From positions 186,001 through 250,000 of the forward strand of contig LUVW01000005.1 of assembly GCA_001661515.1 (NCBI GenBank): DNA of 64,000 bases, read 5' to 3'. Below, piece by piece: positions 12,976 to 23,155 of the stretch. The notes beneath the pieces are model-generated. The model saw only the letters and a list, made by a program, of their open reading frames with translations. It had not been told where the DNA came from and made no database searches. The translations under genes were made by a program, and so were the position numbers. Source of the DNA: Capniomyces stellatus (taxonomy: Eukaryota; Kickxellomycota; Harpellomycetes; Harpellales; Legeriomycetaceae). Every line of letters starts with the position of its first letter. Position 1 is the stretch's first letter.

Positions 12976-13863
12976 ATGAAATCAGTCGCCTTCTTACTTC
13001 AGTTGTACCTTGCAATGCTGGTGCAGAACTCGAACGCAGCAGCAGCTATACAACCATACGGCAAGAATCTGAAAACAATTGAGCAACCCCACGTTATCAA
13101 TAAACTTAGCCATGGAAACCAACACATTTCTAAATCATCCAGCGTAAACATAGCTGCAACACCAGTTGTAAAGGCCAATCACGCCAGAGCACGGCCAATA
13201 GAAAGCAAGTTGGGACAAAATGGAAACGGAAATGCGGGAGATAGAGGATTCTTTGATGATGATGGGCCACTGGGTAGTTTAATAGGTGATATTGGTGAGG
13301 CCGTTAAATCTGTAGGAAGTGGATTTGGTAAAGCAGCTAGTTCTGTAGGAAAGGGGGTTGGTAAAACAGTGGGATCTGTAGGTAGTGGGTTTGATAAATT
13401 AGCTGGTTCTGTAGGAAGTGGAGTTGATAAATTAGCTGGTTCTGTAGGAAGTGGGGTTGATAAATTAGCTGGCTCTGTAGGGAGTGGGTTTGATCAAGCA
13501 GTTGGCTCTATGGGGATGGGTGTTGGCCAAGCTGTTAACTCTATAGGATCAGGTCTTGGTCAAGGTGTTAATCTTATAGGAATGGGTGTTGGCCAAAACC
13601 TTGGTACTTTAAATGGACAAGTCGGCCGATTTAGTGAAAACTCAGTAAACAGAAACGATGCTTCAAACATCAATGCCCCTTCCAATATCCCAAGCAACCA
13701 GAATACAAAACCTCAACCAAGCATAAAAAAGAAAGAAATAGCAGCAAAAAAGCCAGCTACGAAAAAACCAGCTGCGAAAAAGCCAGCTGCTAAAAGCGAT
13801 AAAAGAAAAAACAAAAGCAAGAGCAAAAAACCAAATGCCACCACCGACAAAAAAAAGAAATAA
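12976..13863 (+). CDS. Secreted glycine-rich 11-residue-repeat protein, member 1
   Basis: A single exon encoding 295 aa. The N-terminal MKSVAFLLQLYLAMLVQ followed by NSNAAA is a classic signal peptide. A pro-like region to about residue 90 ends in GDRGFFDDDGP. Ten 11-residue repeats follow, of the type GVGQAVNSIGS, GVDKLAGSVGS and GFGKAASSVGK. After a Asn/Ser/Pro-rich linker comes a very basic tail (KKPATKKPAAKKPAAK, then KRKNKSKSKK). Within each 11-mer, glycines fall at positions 3/7/10, aliphatics at 2/6/9 and polar residues at 4/8/11, which would form stripes on a three-turn helix. I do not recognise a described family. Its paralogue at 48293 has one extra repeat. A secreted surface, adhesive, membrane-active or structural protein are all possible. 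Existence of the gene is well supported; function is unknown. Confidence 0.88.
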   Translation: MKSVAFLLQLYLAMLVQNSNAAAAIQPYGKNLKTIEQPHVINKLSHGNQHISKSSSVNIAATPVVKANHARARPIESKLGQNGNGNAGDRGFFDDDGPLGSLIGDIGEAVKSVGSGFGKAASSVGKGVGKTVGSVGSGFDKLAGSVGSGVDKLAGSVGSGVDKLAGSVGSGFDQAVGSMGMGVGQAVNSIGSGLGQGVNLIGMGVGQNLGTLNGQVGRFSENSVNRNDASNINAPSNIPSNQNTKPQPSIKKKEIAAKKPATKKPAAKKPAAKSDKRKNKSKSKKPNATTDKKKK

Positions 13864-13986
13864 TGATAACAAAAAGAGTGTACCGCAACATAATAGAGCA
13901 CAACAATAGAAAGTGATAAATCAACTAGTGTGCGAAGTGCAAACGTGATGGACAAGCAAGATATCAATTAGCATTTGTAAAGCATT

Positions 13987-14311
13987 CTATTCTTGTATGT
14001 TGTCTGATCATTTCCCAACCAGGTTTAAATCGAACTATTGTTTTATTTTATTTTATTTTATTTTATTTTATTTCAATTTATTGATATAAACAACAGTAAT
14101 TGCGTGAAGAAAATAAATTTTGAATACCATTGTAGAACCACTCGACCATTTTTCATTGACTAGCTATGTTATTTTATAGTACGAGGATATACTATTTTAT
14201 TTCCTTTTTGGTTTTTAATTAAGAAAAAAATCAGGCAAATATTTTTACTAAATTAACGGTACCAAAAACTAATCTTTAAAATGCTTTTTATTCATGAATT
14301 AAGAGTTCGTT
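13987..14311. other. Spacer between convergent family genes, with (ATTTT)n
   Basis: Short AT-rich spacer between member 1 (+) and member 2 (-). It holds an (ATTTT)n run at about 14040-14073 and a probable polyadenylation region (AATAAA at about 14110). Nothing else is seen. Confidence 0.6.
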
Positions 14312-14351
14312 ATTATAAAATAATTTATGATTTTTTTTTATAAAATGAAAA

Positions 14352-15473
14352 TTAGGAAATGTTATTGTTCATGTTTCTTGTTACTGCTCTTTTTGCTGCT
14401 GCCTTTTTTGCTGCTGCTCTTTTTGCTGCTGCTCTTTTTGCTGCTGCCTTTGCTGCTGCCGCTACCTTTTTTGCCGCTGCTGCTGCTGCTTTCTTAGCCG
14501 CTGCCGTGCTTTGGTTGTTTGGCGGGCTGACAGGAGCACTGTTGTCTGATGCTCCATTTCTGTTTGCTGTGCTTCCATTCAATCGATCAAATCCTCCTGC
14601 AGAGCCAGCCCCTCGGCCAAACCCTTCCCCAACAGAGAGAGCTATTTGACCAAGCCCTGTTCCTAAAGATCCAACTCCTAGTCCAAGTCCTGTTCCTATA
14701 GTTCCAACTGTTTGACCAACTCCATCTCCTAAAGACCCAACTGCCTGGCCAACTCCTCCTGCCAAAGATCCGGTTGCCTGGCCAACTCCGTTTCCTAAAG
14801 ATCCAACTCCTTGACCAATTCCATTTCCTATTGAGCCGACTGCTTGGCCAACTCCTCCTCCTATAGAGTTGACTGCTTGACCAACCCCGTTTCCTACAGA
14901 GTTAACTGCGTTTCCAACCCCCATTCCTATAGTGCCAACAGCTTGGCCTGTTCCCATGCCTATGTAATTGGCTGCGTTACCCACTCCCAATCCCAAAGAG
15001 CCAACTCCTTGTCCAACTCCCATTCCAATAGAACCAGCCGCTTGACCAATTCCTAGCCCCAAAGAGCCAACTGCTTGACCAGCTCCTCCTCCCAAAGAAC
15101 CAACTGCCTGGCCAACTCCTCCTCCCAATGAACCAACTCCTTGGCCAACCCCATCACTCACTGATTTAACTGCCTGCCCAATTCCTCCTACCAAACCAGT
15201 CAGCAACCCACCGCTGCCAAACAGGAATCTGTCGCCCACCTTTCTGTTTCCAAGCGATGCTGATCTGGCTTGACCAGCTCTTGCAACCTCTGGTGCAGCT
15301 AGATTCAGGTCAGACACTTCAGCCATGCGCTGGTTGTCATAGACAGGCATATCGATAACATAGATTCGCTGAGTTCCTTCAAGATACTCGCCATTTGGAT
15401 AGATGACTGCTGCATCCGAGTCCTGTACCAGCATTGCAAGGTACAATTGAAGCAAGAAGGCAACTGATTTCAT
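14352..15473 (-). CDS. Secreted glycine-rich 11-residue-repeat protein, member 2
   Basis: A single exon on the minus strand encoding 373 aa, identical in protein to the + strand gene at 21396. It has the signal peptide MKSVAFLLQLYLAMLVQ followed by DSDA, then a pro-region with YPNGEYLEGTQ and RMAEVSDLNL blocks shared with the member at 51090. About 17 tandem 11-residue repeats follow (GVGQAVGSLGG, GIGQAAGSIGM, GVGNAVNSVGN and others), then a linker and a C-terminus of alternating Ala-Ala-Lys/Arg units. Position 11 of the repeat is the most variable (G, L, M, N, D, T, E). The upstream promoter runs into an N gap about 170 bases before the ATG. The two identical copies face away from each other at the outer ends of an inverted repeat. 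Function is unknown. Confidence 0.88.
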   Translation of the reverse strand: MKSVAFLLQLYLAMLVQDSDAAVIYPNGEYLEGTQRIYVIDMPVYDNQRMAEVSDLNLAAPEVARAGQARSASLGNRKVGDRFLFGSGGLLTGLVGGIGQAVKSVSDGVGQGVGSLGGGVGQAVGSLGGGAGQAVGSLGLGIGQAAGSIGMGVGQGVGSLGLGVGNAANYIGMGTGQAVGTIGMGVGNAVNSVGNGVGQAVNSIGGGVGQAVGSIGNGIGQGVGSLGNGVGQATGSLAGGVGQAVGSLGDGVGQTVGTIGTGLGLGVGSLGTGLGQIALSVGEGFGRGAGSAGGFDRLNGSTANRNGASDNSAPVSPPNNQSTAAAKKAAAAAAKKVAAAAKAAAKRAAAKRAAAKKAAAKRAVTRNMNNNIS

Positions 15474-15477
15474 TTTG

Positions 15478-15481
<4 letters not shown>

Positions 15482-15510
<29 letters not shown>
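15482..15510 (-). repeat. (CA)n run upstream of member 2 ATG
   Basis: A TG/CA dinucleotide run of about 29 bases, on the minus strand immediately before CGCACCAAA-ATG. It sits in the same place as in the other family members. Confidence 0.9.
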
Positions 15511-15512
<2 letters not shown>

Positions 15513-15645
15513 ATGATTTGCTTACAGGAATATACCGCTTGCTTGATGTATCTGATAGATATACAATATCTTCTTGGTTTACAAAAGAAGCCAAAGATAA
15601 GATGTGTTTGTGTTGAATGATTGAAAATAATGGAACTCGCACACA

Positions 15646-16080
15646 NNNNNNNNNNNNNNNNNNNNNNNNNNNNNNNNNNNNNNNNNNNNNNNNNNNNNNN
15701 NNNNNNNNNNNNNNNNNNNNNNNNNNNNNNNNNNNNNNNNNNNNNNNNNNNNNNNNNNNNNNNNNNNNNNNNNNNNNNNNNNNNNNNNNNNNNNNNNNNN
15801 NNNNNNNNNNNNNNNNNNNNNNNNNNNNNNNNNNNNNNNNNNNNNNNNNNNNNNNNNNNNNNNNNNNNNNNNNNNNNNNNNNNNNNNNNNNNNNNNNNNN
15901 NNNNNNNNNNNNNNNNNNNNNNNNNNNNNNNNNNNNNNNNNNNNNNNNNNNNNNNNNNNNNNNNNNNNNNNNNNNNNNNNNNNNNNNNNNNNNNNNNNNN
16001 NNNNNNNNNNNNNNNNNNNNNNNNNNNNNNNNNNNNNNNNNNNNNNNNNNNNNNNNNNNNNNNNNNNNNNNNNNNNNNNN
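15646..16080. other. Assembly gap (N run) in the left inverted-repeat arm
   Basis: 435 Ns. If the left arm is collinear with the right arm, the missing segment corresponds to 20486-21223, which is 738 bp. The real gap would then be about 303 bp longer than drawn. It should contain the promoter and TATA element of member 2. Confidence 0.9.
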
Positions 16081-16164
16081 CGTAATTGTATTTATAATCG
16101 TATTTGTAATTGTAATTGCAGTTGGAGTTGGCAATAAAGATGTCTAACCCATGTTTACTAGGAT

Positions 16165-19100
16165 GTTATAATTTTGACCTAATTGCTTTGTTCTGATATT
16201 GCAGAATACACCAAACTCCCATCCCTTAACTGCCGTTGTATTTTATCAATAGTTTATATTTTTGTTAAATTGCCTTTTTTATTTAGCTAACCATTATTAA
16301 ATTTAATAAAGCTTTATAATGTACAACTTCATTGGTCTTTAATAATAGAATTATTAAATGTAATCAGTTTTAGTGGAATGAAAACAAAAATTAATTAATA
16401 TATTAGTTTAGGTAATTTATCGGCTCCAACATCAGCGTAAAAAATTAAATCAAACAAGCTAAAAATAATGCATAAAATATGGTGTTGGGCAAAATAAAGA
16501 GTTGGTTAAAACAAGTGATAGAGCTAAAGTCTAGAGCTGATACAAAAGCTGTAACTCGGTTTTCTGAATTTGGTGATTGTTCCGTAACTACTCTTTGGCA
16601 TTCTTTAAAACACCAGTTTTTCTTTACCGGAGAAACAATTTCGTCTCAAGAAATCTACCCAACAAAATGATCCAAATGTGTCAGTGTTTTAATCACCGTG
16701 TACCTAGCTTGTTTCACTAGGAGTTTTGTTCATAAAACAGTAAACACTTTATTATGTTGATGCTGTATAGTTACTAGCTAATTTTTAGCTTATTTTATTA
16801 TCCTAATTATGGTGTTGCCTTTAAGTTTGTTTGTTATTTTTGTTTGCTTTTTATTTCAGTTTCCCTTTTTTAAACTTAATAATAATAATTATTCAAAATA
16901 TATCCTTTTTACCTTTTGTTTTATTTTCACACTCTTTTTTCGGCTTGGATACGATCCAAACCTTTTACATTCCTGTATAAACTGAAGTTAATAAACTGAT
17001 AACTAAACTAAATAATGAACTTGAACTGTTTTTTAAATAAATGAACTAATAATAATTATAATGTGAATAATCGTAACTTTAGAAGTGTGCACTATTGATA
17101 CACCTCTTTGCTTCCATCGATCACATACTTGCAGATAAAACCAAAAGACATCTTTGTAATCACAATTAATCATACATAAAAAACCTCTTTTTGGTAGGGG
17201 GAAACTGTTAATTGCAAAAGAATTAACGCCATTTCCTTTACCTTTTCTTTCTCTGCTTTCTCCCTTTTTTACAAAGAGAACTTAGGATTCCATCTTCTAC
17301 TTTTAGCTTTAAAAGACATTTGTGATATCCGGTCGAAATTTTACATTGCGGCAGAGATACTTGAAACCAAACTATACGACTATTAAGTTCATGACCAGTT
17401 TCAAAAGTGTCGATGTTGGTTTACAATATATTTAGTGATAGACTAATGTAATTTTTGTTTGTGTATATATCATGTTGTCCATTACCTTTCATTCATCGGT
17501 GCATCCGTATCGTACTTTGAGTAAGCTTATGATTAGGGGGAACTTTTTATGATTATTTTTAAAAAAAGCTATTAACCACCAATCAAGGTTTATATTCTAA
17601 CAAGGCTTCTTAACAATAGTGAAGTATTCACTAAATGTAGTAAACACACAACTAACAGCAAAAATGGAAAGTTAACAGTATTTGTTATATAGTATTTTAT
17701 ACCAGTAAACTGGCTATTAGCTTTTAGAAAAATCAAGTTTAACAAGTAGTGCTGCCGTTTTATTCCCATTTTCTCCATTTTTTTTATAATCGACATTAAT
17801 AACTGGGTATACCACTGTTCTACACTGTTCAATCTTTACTCAATACACAAAGACAACAACCTCAAGTGAATAAACTCTGAGGCCCCCAAAGTTAAAGCTA
17901 AAAATTCTAGTTTTTATGTTTTTGTGTTTGAAACAACAAGTTCTGCCTTTGAGTTTAAAATCAATTAGTTCTTTTCTACCAACAATACAATAAGTAAACC
18001 TACAATTTTTAAATCTTCCTAGTAAAATCATTTTTCAATTATTTTTGAATTTCAAGAAAAATACTTCAAAGTCCAAAAATCCAAAAAAAATATTGCAAAG
18101 TAGAACAACAAGAAGTAGTAACTGTTAAATATCAGATGGTAAGTAAACACAACTTTAACGACTAGGATCGATAATCAGGCTGTATTTCGAGTCTAAATCT
18201 TGATCAAAACCCAAATGACAATGTCGAACACAGCCCGGGCCAAGTTTGTTTATTTAATCTCATGTTCAGTATTAAGCTTTTTTACTAGATTATCTGTTCC
18301 ATGTATAGATTATTAACTATCGGTTATTTTAGTTACAAATAAAACTGTATCATATTTGACTCTTGGGCTTTACATTCACAATAACGCCAAAATGCATTCC
18401 CGTCCTTATTCTATAATACTCGCTGTATGTTTATAGAGCTACATGCCGCTGTACCTCATATAAACCACAATGGTTAGGTTTAAATATTAGCCAGGTCAGC
18501 TCTTGGTTTTGGCTATCGGGATTGATAATTACTCCAAGTAAGTCTGCTGGTGCGATTTCCCTCCGTAGTTTTCGCTGCATATTAGCAACACTATTCGAGG
18601 CTAAACTCAAGCTGAGATAATAAGAGAAACAGATGGCCAGGCATAATTTGTTGTGAATAATCGAGATAATTGAATACACTACTATACATCAATAACATCA
18701 GTGTCTACAATATTATCACTGTTAGATGTTTGGATCACGTCTTATTTGTTTTTGTATGCATATTGAGCCTTTCGGATCACTGACTTTGGTCTTGGGGTTG
18801 CAGAATATGTCGTAGGATGCTCCTACACATGTTCATAGGTAATAAACGACGCCAAATCAAGTTAGGAGTAAAATATTAATCAAAATTGACAATGCTAATA
18901 TTCTACAGATTCTACTTATGAATTTTTTTTACTGATTATACTTCACAATTTCTCTTTATCTTTAAAAAGTTTAAAAAATTTACCAGAGCTTAACAAAGAC
19001 TGAAAATTAGGTGGAAATAACTTTAATAGATACAGTAAACCAAGATCTCCCGTAAAAAAATGCTTTAGATTTCAATAAAAAAAGGTTTTAGGTAGATTAG

Positions 19101-20047
19101 ATAATAACCGCGACAAATACCCCCAGATGACTAAAAAGGCATCGGGACATTAATAAGCTTCCATTCTTTTTCTAAATTGTCGAGATGAAGGAAAAAAAAA
19201 AGAGAAATCTTGTATCACTACCAGCTTTACATTGCTGCTTTGGCTGTTCTAAGAATAACTTACGTGCTCACAAATTATTAATATAGACTACCCGTTTAGT
19301 GCTGATTTATTCTTAGATCGCTGTATTAATAATACTGTATTAGGTGTTTTAGTAGAAATGGCCTGAACAATCACAAAAAAAAATCGCAAGTATCATCTAC
19401 CTCAACTGGAATGATTACAAATTCAGAATAGCTAAGCATCTGAATCGAAAGTATATTTTTATTGATATATCCGCGCCGTATGCTAATCTGTTCAAAATCA
19501 TATTAGCATTATTTTTACAAAATTAAAAATAGCTAGACCCATTACATTCCAAAGATAGACCAAAATGCAAAAGCTTCCTCAATTTTTGAATATATCCATT
19601 TAGGGTATATTTAAAAGGTACTATACTTAAAGCAGCGCAGTCTAGCAGATTGCGCTTTCGATGGCGATTGTATAATGTGCATACGAGTTATGTAATGAAT
19701 TTATACTGACTCGATTTTTTCAGTTGACTTTGTGAACAATTTGTTTTGTTAGCGTGTCCTAATTAGCTATTATTTATATATTTTGTTAATAGAGCTCAAA
19801 GCGTTGTTATAATACGCCCACTTTATCTCTTTAATATAGCACAACATTGTAATTATTAGCTAAACTAAGCCTGGGATTACTCTATTTCCAGGTTAAATCA
19901 AATTTAATGTGTACATTTGGCCAGTAATGACTTGGGTGCTAGCAATAAGTAGGTAATATTTCATTTATAATAGCAGCCACTTTTTTTTATTGAAATGTAG
20001 TAGCTGTTTTTAAACCAGATATGCCAAATGAAATTATTTTTTCAGCA
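16165..20047. other. AT-rich spacer between inverted-repeat arms
   Basis: About 3.9 kb with no convincing gene. The first ~515 bases (to 16680) are shared, reversed, with 49640-50172. The rest is unique AT-rich sequence with many stops. Short ORFs at 16479-16670 (+), 17590-17832 (-) and 18431-18679 (-) have no family resemblance. The first is preserved in the duplicate copy only because the whole segment is nearly identical. Confidence 0.55.
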
Positions 20048-20194
20048 CACTGGATTTTTGCTCTTGCTGGTGTAGTTCACTAGGGGTTTGTTCTTGTTGT
20101 GTAGTTCACCGGACTTTTGTTCTTGCTGGTGTGGTTCACTGGGTTTTTACTCCTGCTGATATAGTCCACTGGGTTATTGTTCGTGCTGATTACC
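20048..20194 (+). repeat. Minisatellite, five degenerate ~30-bp units
   Basis: Five tandem units begin at about 20048, 20078, 20107, 20137 and 20167. Each has the form CACTGGGTTTTTGTTCTTGC followed by TGGTGTAGTT, with about 15-25% divergence between units. It lies near the inner edge of the right inverted-repeat arm. Confidence 0.85.
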
Positions 20195-21214
20195 TTAACA
20201 CCTTAAAGTTCGTGTTGATTTTTTCAATAAACGAATTGCTCTATTTTTTTAGTTTCGAGGCTTTTTTAAAACCACAGGCTTCCATTTTACATCTGTTACC
20301 TGTTACAAATTAGCAAAACGAGCAAGATGATTACAAATTAGGCTGTCGTCTCAGGCAAACCAACGAATAGAATGTACAACGCTAGCAATAATACCCGAGC
20401 AATCCTAGTAAACATGGGTTAGACATCTTTATTGCCAACTCCAACTGCAATTACAATTACAAATACGATTATAAATACAATTACGATTACAAATACAAAA
20501 TGAAAAACTGACAAAAAAAGACTTGCTTGCATTTGAAATGTAGCACACAAAGTCCATTACATACCAAGCGTTGTATATCTGGACTTAACAAGTGGAATGC
20601 ATTGGGTTGTCGACTGGTATCTACACAACCCAAAGGTATACCCGTGTAAACTCTTCAAACCCAACCAAGGTGCGCATAATGTGGTTGTTGAAGCTTACTA
20701 GATTATCTTGTACCAGTAAAAAGATTGGCAAGCTTTGTCAAGGTATGGAAATAACATCACTACCTTGTTGCTCTTTCAATCAGTTACATCCCGGTTTGAA
20801 TCTAGCAAGTGCAGATATGGGTTATATTGCTATTTTACTAAAATTACAAATGCTGATTACGAAATGGCTTTCAGTTGATTTATTAATAGATCTCGATACT
20901 TCTTTTATTATTAGCATTGGACTTTTAACACTTTTTGTCAGATTTGGATGTTGAGCTATGGCTTAACAAGAGTGTCGTTCAAAAGAGTTGCGTAAATAAA
21001 AATTTTTTTTGCGACACTAATGTCATTAACTTTGCGGTTTTTTTTGGTGAGTTTCCTACTTTCGTGTATTTAAGGTTCACATACGACTTTCTATTAGTTA
21101 GAATGAAAAGCAGGGAAAAAAATAGATTCAGATAGTAAATAGTCCAACTCAATAGAAAGAGGCACACAATCTTGCAATAAAAAAAATATGCAACCCGATG
21201 CATTCGAAAAAAGG

Positions 21215-21221
21215 TATATAA
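21215..21221 (+). promoter_or_regulatory. TATA-like element of glycine-repeat member 3
   Basis: TATATAA within GGTATATAATGTGTGTGCGA, about 175 bp before the ATG. The block matches the promoters of members 1 and 4, while the sequence further upstream is much more divergent from them. That makes this the best candidate core promoter. Confidence 0.6.
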
Positions 21222-21356
21222 TGTGTGTGCGAGTTCCATTATTTTCAATCATTCAACACAAACACATCTTATCTTTGGCTTCTTTTGTAAACCAAGAAGA
21301 TATTGTATATCTATCAGATACATCAAGCAAGCGGTATATTCCTGTAAGCAAATCAT

Positions 21357-21358
<2 letters not shown>

Positions 21359-21387
<29 letters not shown>
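21359..21387 (+). repeat. (CA)n run upstream of member 3 ATG
   Basis: A CA run of about 29 bases ending seven bases before the ATG, matching the one at 15482-15510. Confidence 0.9.
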
Positions 21388-21391
<4 letters not shown>

Positions 21392-21395
21392 CAAA

Positions 21396-22517
21396 ATGAA
21401 ATCAGTTGCCTTCTTGCTTCAATTGTACCTTGCAATGCTGGTACAGGACTCGGATGCAGCAGTCATCTATCCAAATGGCGAGTATCTTGAAGGAACTCAG
21501 CGAATCTATGTTATCGATATGCCTGTCTATGACAACCAGCGCATGGCTGAAGTGTCTGACCTGAATCTAGCTGCACCAGAGGTTGCAAGAGCTGGTCAAG
21601 CCAGATCAGCATCGCTTGGAAACAGAAAGGTGGGCGACAGATTCCTGTTTGGCAGCGGTGGGTTGCTGACTGGTTTGGTAGGAGGAATTGGGCAGGCAGT
21701 TAAATCAGTGAGTGATGGGGTTGGCCAAGGAGTTGGTTCATTGGGAGGAGGAGTTGGCCAGGCAGTTGGTTCTTTGGGAGGAGGAGCTGGTCAAGCAGTT
21801 GGCTCTTTGGGGCTAGGAATTGGTCAAGCGGCTGGTTCTATTGGAATGGGAGTTGGACAAGGAGTTGGCTCTTTGGGATTGGGAGTGGGTAACGCAGCCA
21901 ATTACATAGGCATGGGAACAGGCCAAGCTGTTGGCACTATAGGAATGGGGGTTGGAAACGCAGTTAACTCTGTAGGAAACGGGGTTGGTCAAGCAGTCAA
22001 CTCTATAGGAGGAGGAGTTGGCCAAGCAGTCGGCTCAATAGGAAATGGAATTGGTCAAGGAGTTGGATCTTTAGGAAACGGAGTTGGCCAGGCAACCGGA
22101 TCTTTGGCAGGAGGAGTTGGCCAGGCAGTTGGGTCTTTAGGAGATGGAGTTGGTCAAACAGTTGGAACTATAGGAACAGGACTTGGACTAGGAGTTGGAT
22201 CTTTAGGAACAGGGCTTGGTCAAATAGCTCTCTCTGTTGGGGAAGGGTTTGGCCGAGGGGCTGGCTCTGCAGGAGGATTTGATCGATTGAATGGAAGCAC
22301 AGCAAACAGAAATGGAGCATCAGACAACAGTGCTCCTGTCAGCCCGCCAAACAACCAAAGCACGGCAGCGGCTAAGAAAGCAGCAGCAGCAGCGGCAAAA
22401 AAGGTAGCGGCAGCAGCAAAGGCAGCAGCAAAAAGAGCAGCAGCAAAAAGAGCAGCAGCAAAAAAGGCAGCAGCAAAAAGAGCAGTAACAAGAAACATGA
22501 ACAATAACATTTCCTAA
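21396..22517 (+). CDS. Secreted glycine-rich 11-residue-repeat protein, member 3
   Basis: A single exon encoding 373 aa, identical in translation to member 2 on the opposite strand. Layout: signal peptide (residues 1-~21); pro-region with the YPNGEYL and RMAEVSDLNL blocks; GDRFLF at ~80 where the repeats begin; about seventeen 11-residue repeats up to ~residue 285; a linker rich in Asn, Ala and Ser; and a C-terminal Ala/Lys/Arg tract ending VTRNMNNNIS. Dibasic or monobasic residues before the repeats could be processing sites, but only the member at 51090 has a true Lys-Arg there. Being identical to its partner, it is either a very recent inverted duplication, homogenised by gene conversion, or an assembly artefact. 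Confidence 0.88.
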   Translation: MKSVAFLLQLYLAMLVQDSDAAVIYPNGEYLEGTQRIYVIDMPVYDNQRMAEVSDLNLAAPEVARAGQARSASLGNRKVGDRFLFGSGGLLTGLVGGIGQAVKSVSDGVGQGVGSLGGGVGQAVGSLGGGAGQAVGSLGLGIGQAAGSIGMGVGQGVGSLGLGVGNAANYIGMGTGQAVGTIGMGVGNAVNSVGNGVGQAVNSIGGGVGQAVGSIGNGIGQGVGSLGNGVGQATGSLAGGVGQAVGSLGDGVGQTVGTIGTGLGLGVGSLGTGLGQIALSVGEGFGRGAGSAGGFDRLNGSTANRNGASDNSAPVSPPNNQSTAAAKKAAAAAAKKVAAAAKAAAKRAAAKRAAAKKAAAKRAVTRNMNNNIS

Positions 22518-22557
22518 TTTTCATTTTATAAAAAAAAATCATAAATTGTTTTATAAA

Positions 22558-23155
22558 ATAAACCCTAGTCTTGTAAATAACCCATAATTCAAAAACTATA
22601 ATTTTTAGCACAATGATTTTGCAAAATAGTTACCCAATTTTTTCTTATAATAAAGGAAATTAAAGATATATCTAAGTGAACAGTTTGTAATTTAAAATTT
22701 AGTAGTTTCTTTGCCTTTTTTTTGCTTTTTATTTTATTAATTTGTTATTGGGGATAATTAACCAACTTTTAGAAATACCAATTGGCCTTATAACTTATTT
22801 ATCTTCAAACTTTATGACTATCAGCCTTGAACTCTACAACTTTCATTTTAAGTTGAGTTAGTTAGCATTATGTTTGTATAATCCTTCACTATCGAACTTT
22901 TGCTTAATTTCGATTTTTTCGCATTTTATTTTTTATTTGACAAAATGTCATTTGTCTATGAACCAATATACCTATTGGGTGTAGACAACCTAATGGATCG
23001 GTGGGACAATGGATAACGAAGGCATTAGGGATTTTTGGAATGGAAATATTGCGTAATATAGTATTATATATTTTGGTTTGTTTTTTTTGTTTACGTGTAA
23101 ATTAACGGATACCATCAAAGTTCTTTGTCAAATTTATTAAATGCGCAGAGCCTGA
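22558..23155. other. AT-rich intergenic spacer
   Basis: No gene is recognised. It may hold the promoter, and possibly an unrecognised first exon, of the broken gene that begins at about 23156: an AG acceptor-like AATGCGCAG lies at 23141-23149. Confidence 0.4.

Larger units (their letters stand above)
12421..13986 (+). repeat. Direct duplication unit A1 (gene plus promoter)
   Basis: About 1.57 kb, nearly identical to 47729-49332 and in the same orientation. It covers ~550 bp of promoter, the whole 295-aa gene, and ~120 bp of 3' sequence. Differences are scattered substitutions, a few indels in the leader and CA run, one alanine codon, and exactly one 33-bp repeat unit. Similarity stops within the CATTTGTAAAGCATT stretch at the 3' edge. 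Confidence 0.93.
14312..16164 (-). repeat. Left arm of large inverted repeat
   Basis: The reverse complement of this arm matches 20402-22557. The gene part pairs with a constant coordinate sum (14352 with 22517, 15645 with 21224, both 36869). Beyond the N gap the sum drops to 36566 (16081 with 20485), so 303 bp are missing from the gap estimate if the arms are collinear. Both arms encode identical 373-aa proteins. Identity ends near 14312 and 16164. The stretch 16081-16680 also matches 49657-50256 in reverse complement (sum 66337), with identity reaching to about 49640, so it belongs to a three-copy segment. Confidence 0.92.
20402..22557 (+). repeat. Right arm of large inverted repeat
   Basis: Complete copy of the arm: promoter-proximal block (20402-20990, also present at 50173-50763), core promoter, CA run, 373-aa gene and a short 3' flank. 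It is the reverse complement of 14312-16164 apart from the N gap in that arm. Identity ends near 22557, shortly after the stop codon and a T/A-rich stretch. Confidence 0.92.

Noticed and set aside
12941..13863. CRISPR-like or transposon origin of the regular repeats
   Set aside because: The 33-bp units are contiguous coding repeats without spacers. No terminal inverted repeats, transposase or target-site duplications were seen around the family.
14359..14649. Alanine/phenylalanine-rich ORF opposite the tail of member 2 (and 22220-22510 opposite member 3)
   Set aside because: Antisense reading of the Ala/Lys tail (GCA/AAA repeats). No independent gene features.
16479..16670. 63-codon ORF, identical at 49667-49858 on the other strand
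   Set aside because: It lies in a duplicated segment that is nearly identical throughout, so its conservation says nothing about coding. No domain or signal is recognised.
19630..19690. tRNA D-arm-like stretch (GCGCAGTCTAGCAGATTGCGC)
   Set aside because: There is no matching T-arm (GGTTCRA) or acceptor pairing downstream. At most it is a chance hairpin.
20592..20954. 120-codon ORF with a near-identical partner at 50368-50727 (119 codons)
   Set aside because: The copies differ by a 2-bp indel near the start that shifts the beginning of the frame. This indicates non-coding promoter-side DNA of the repeat family.
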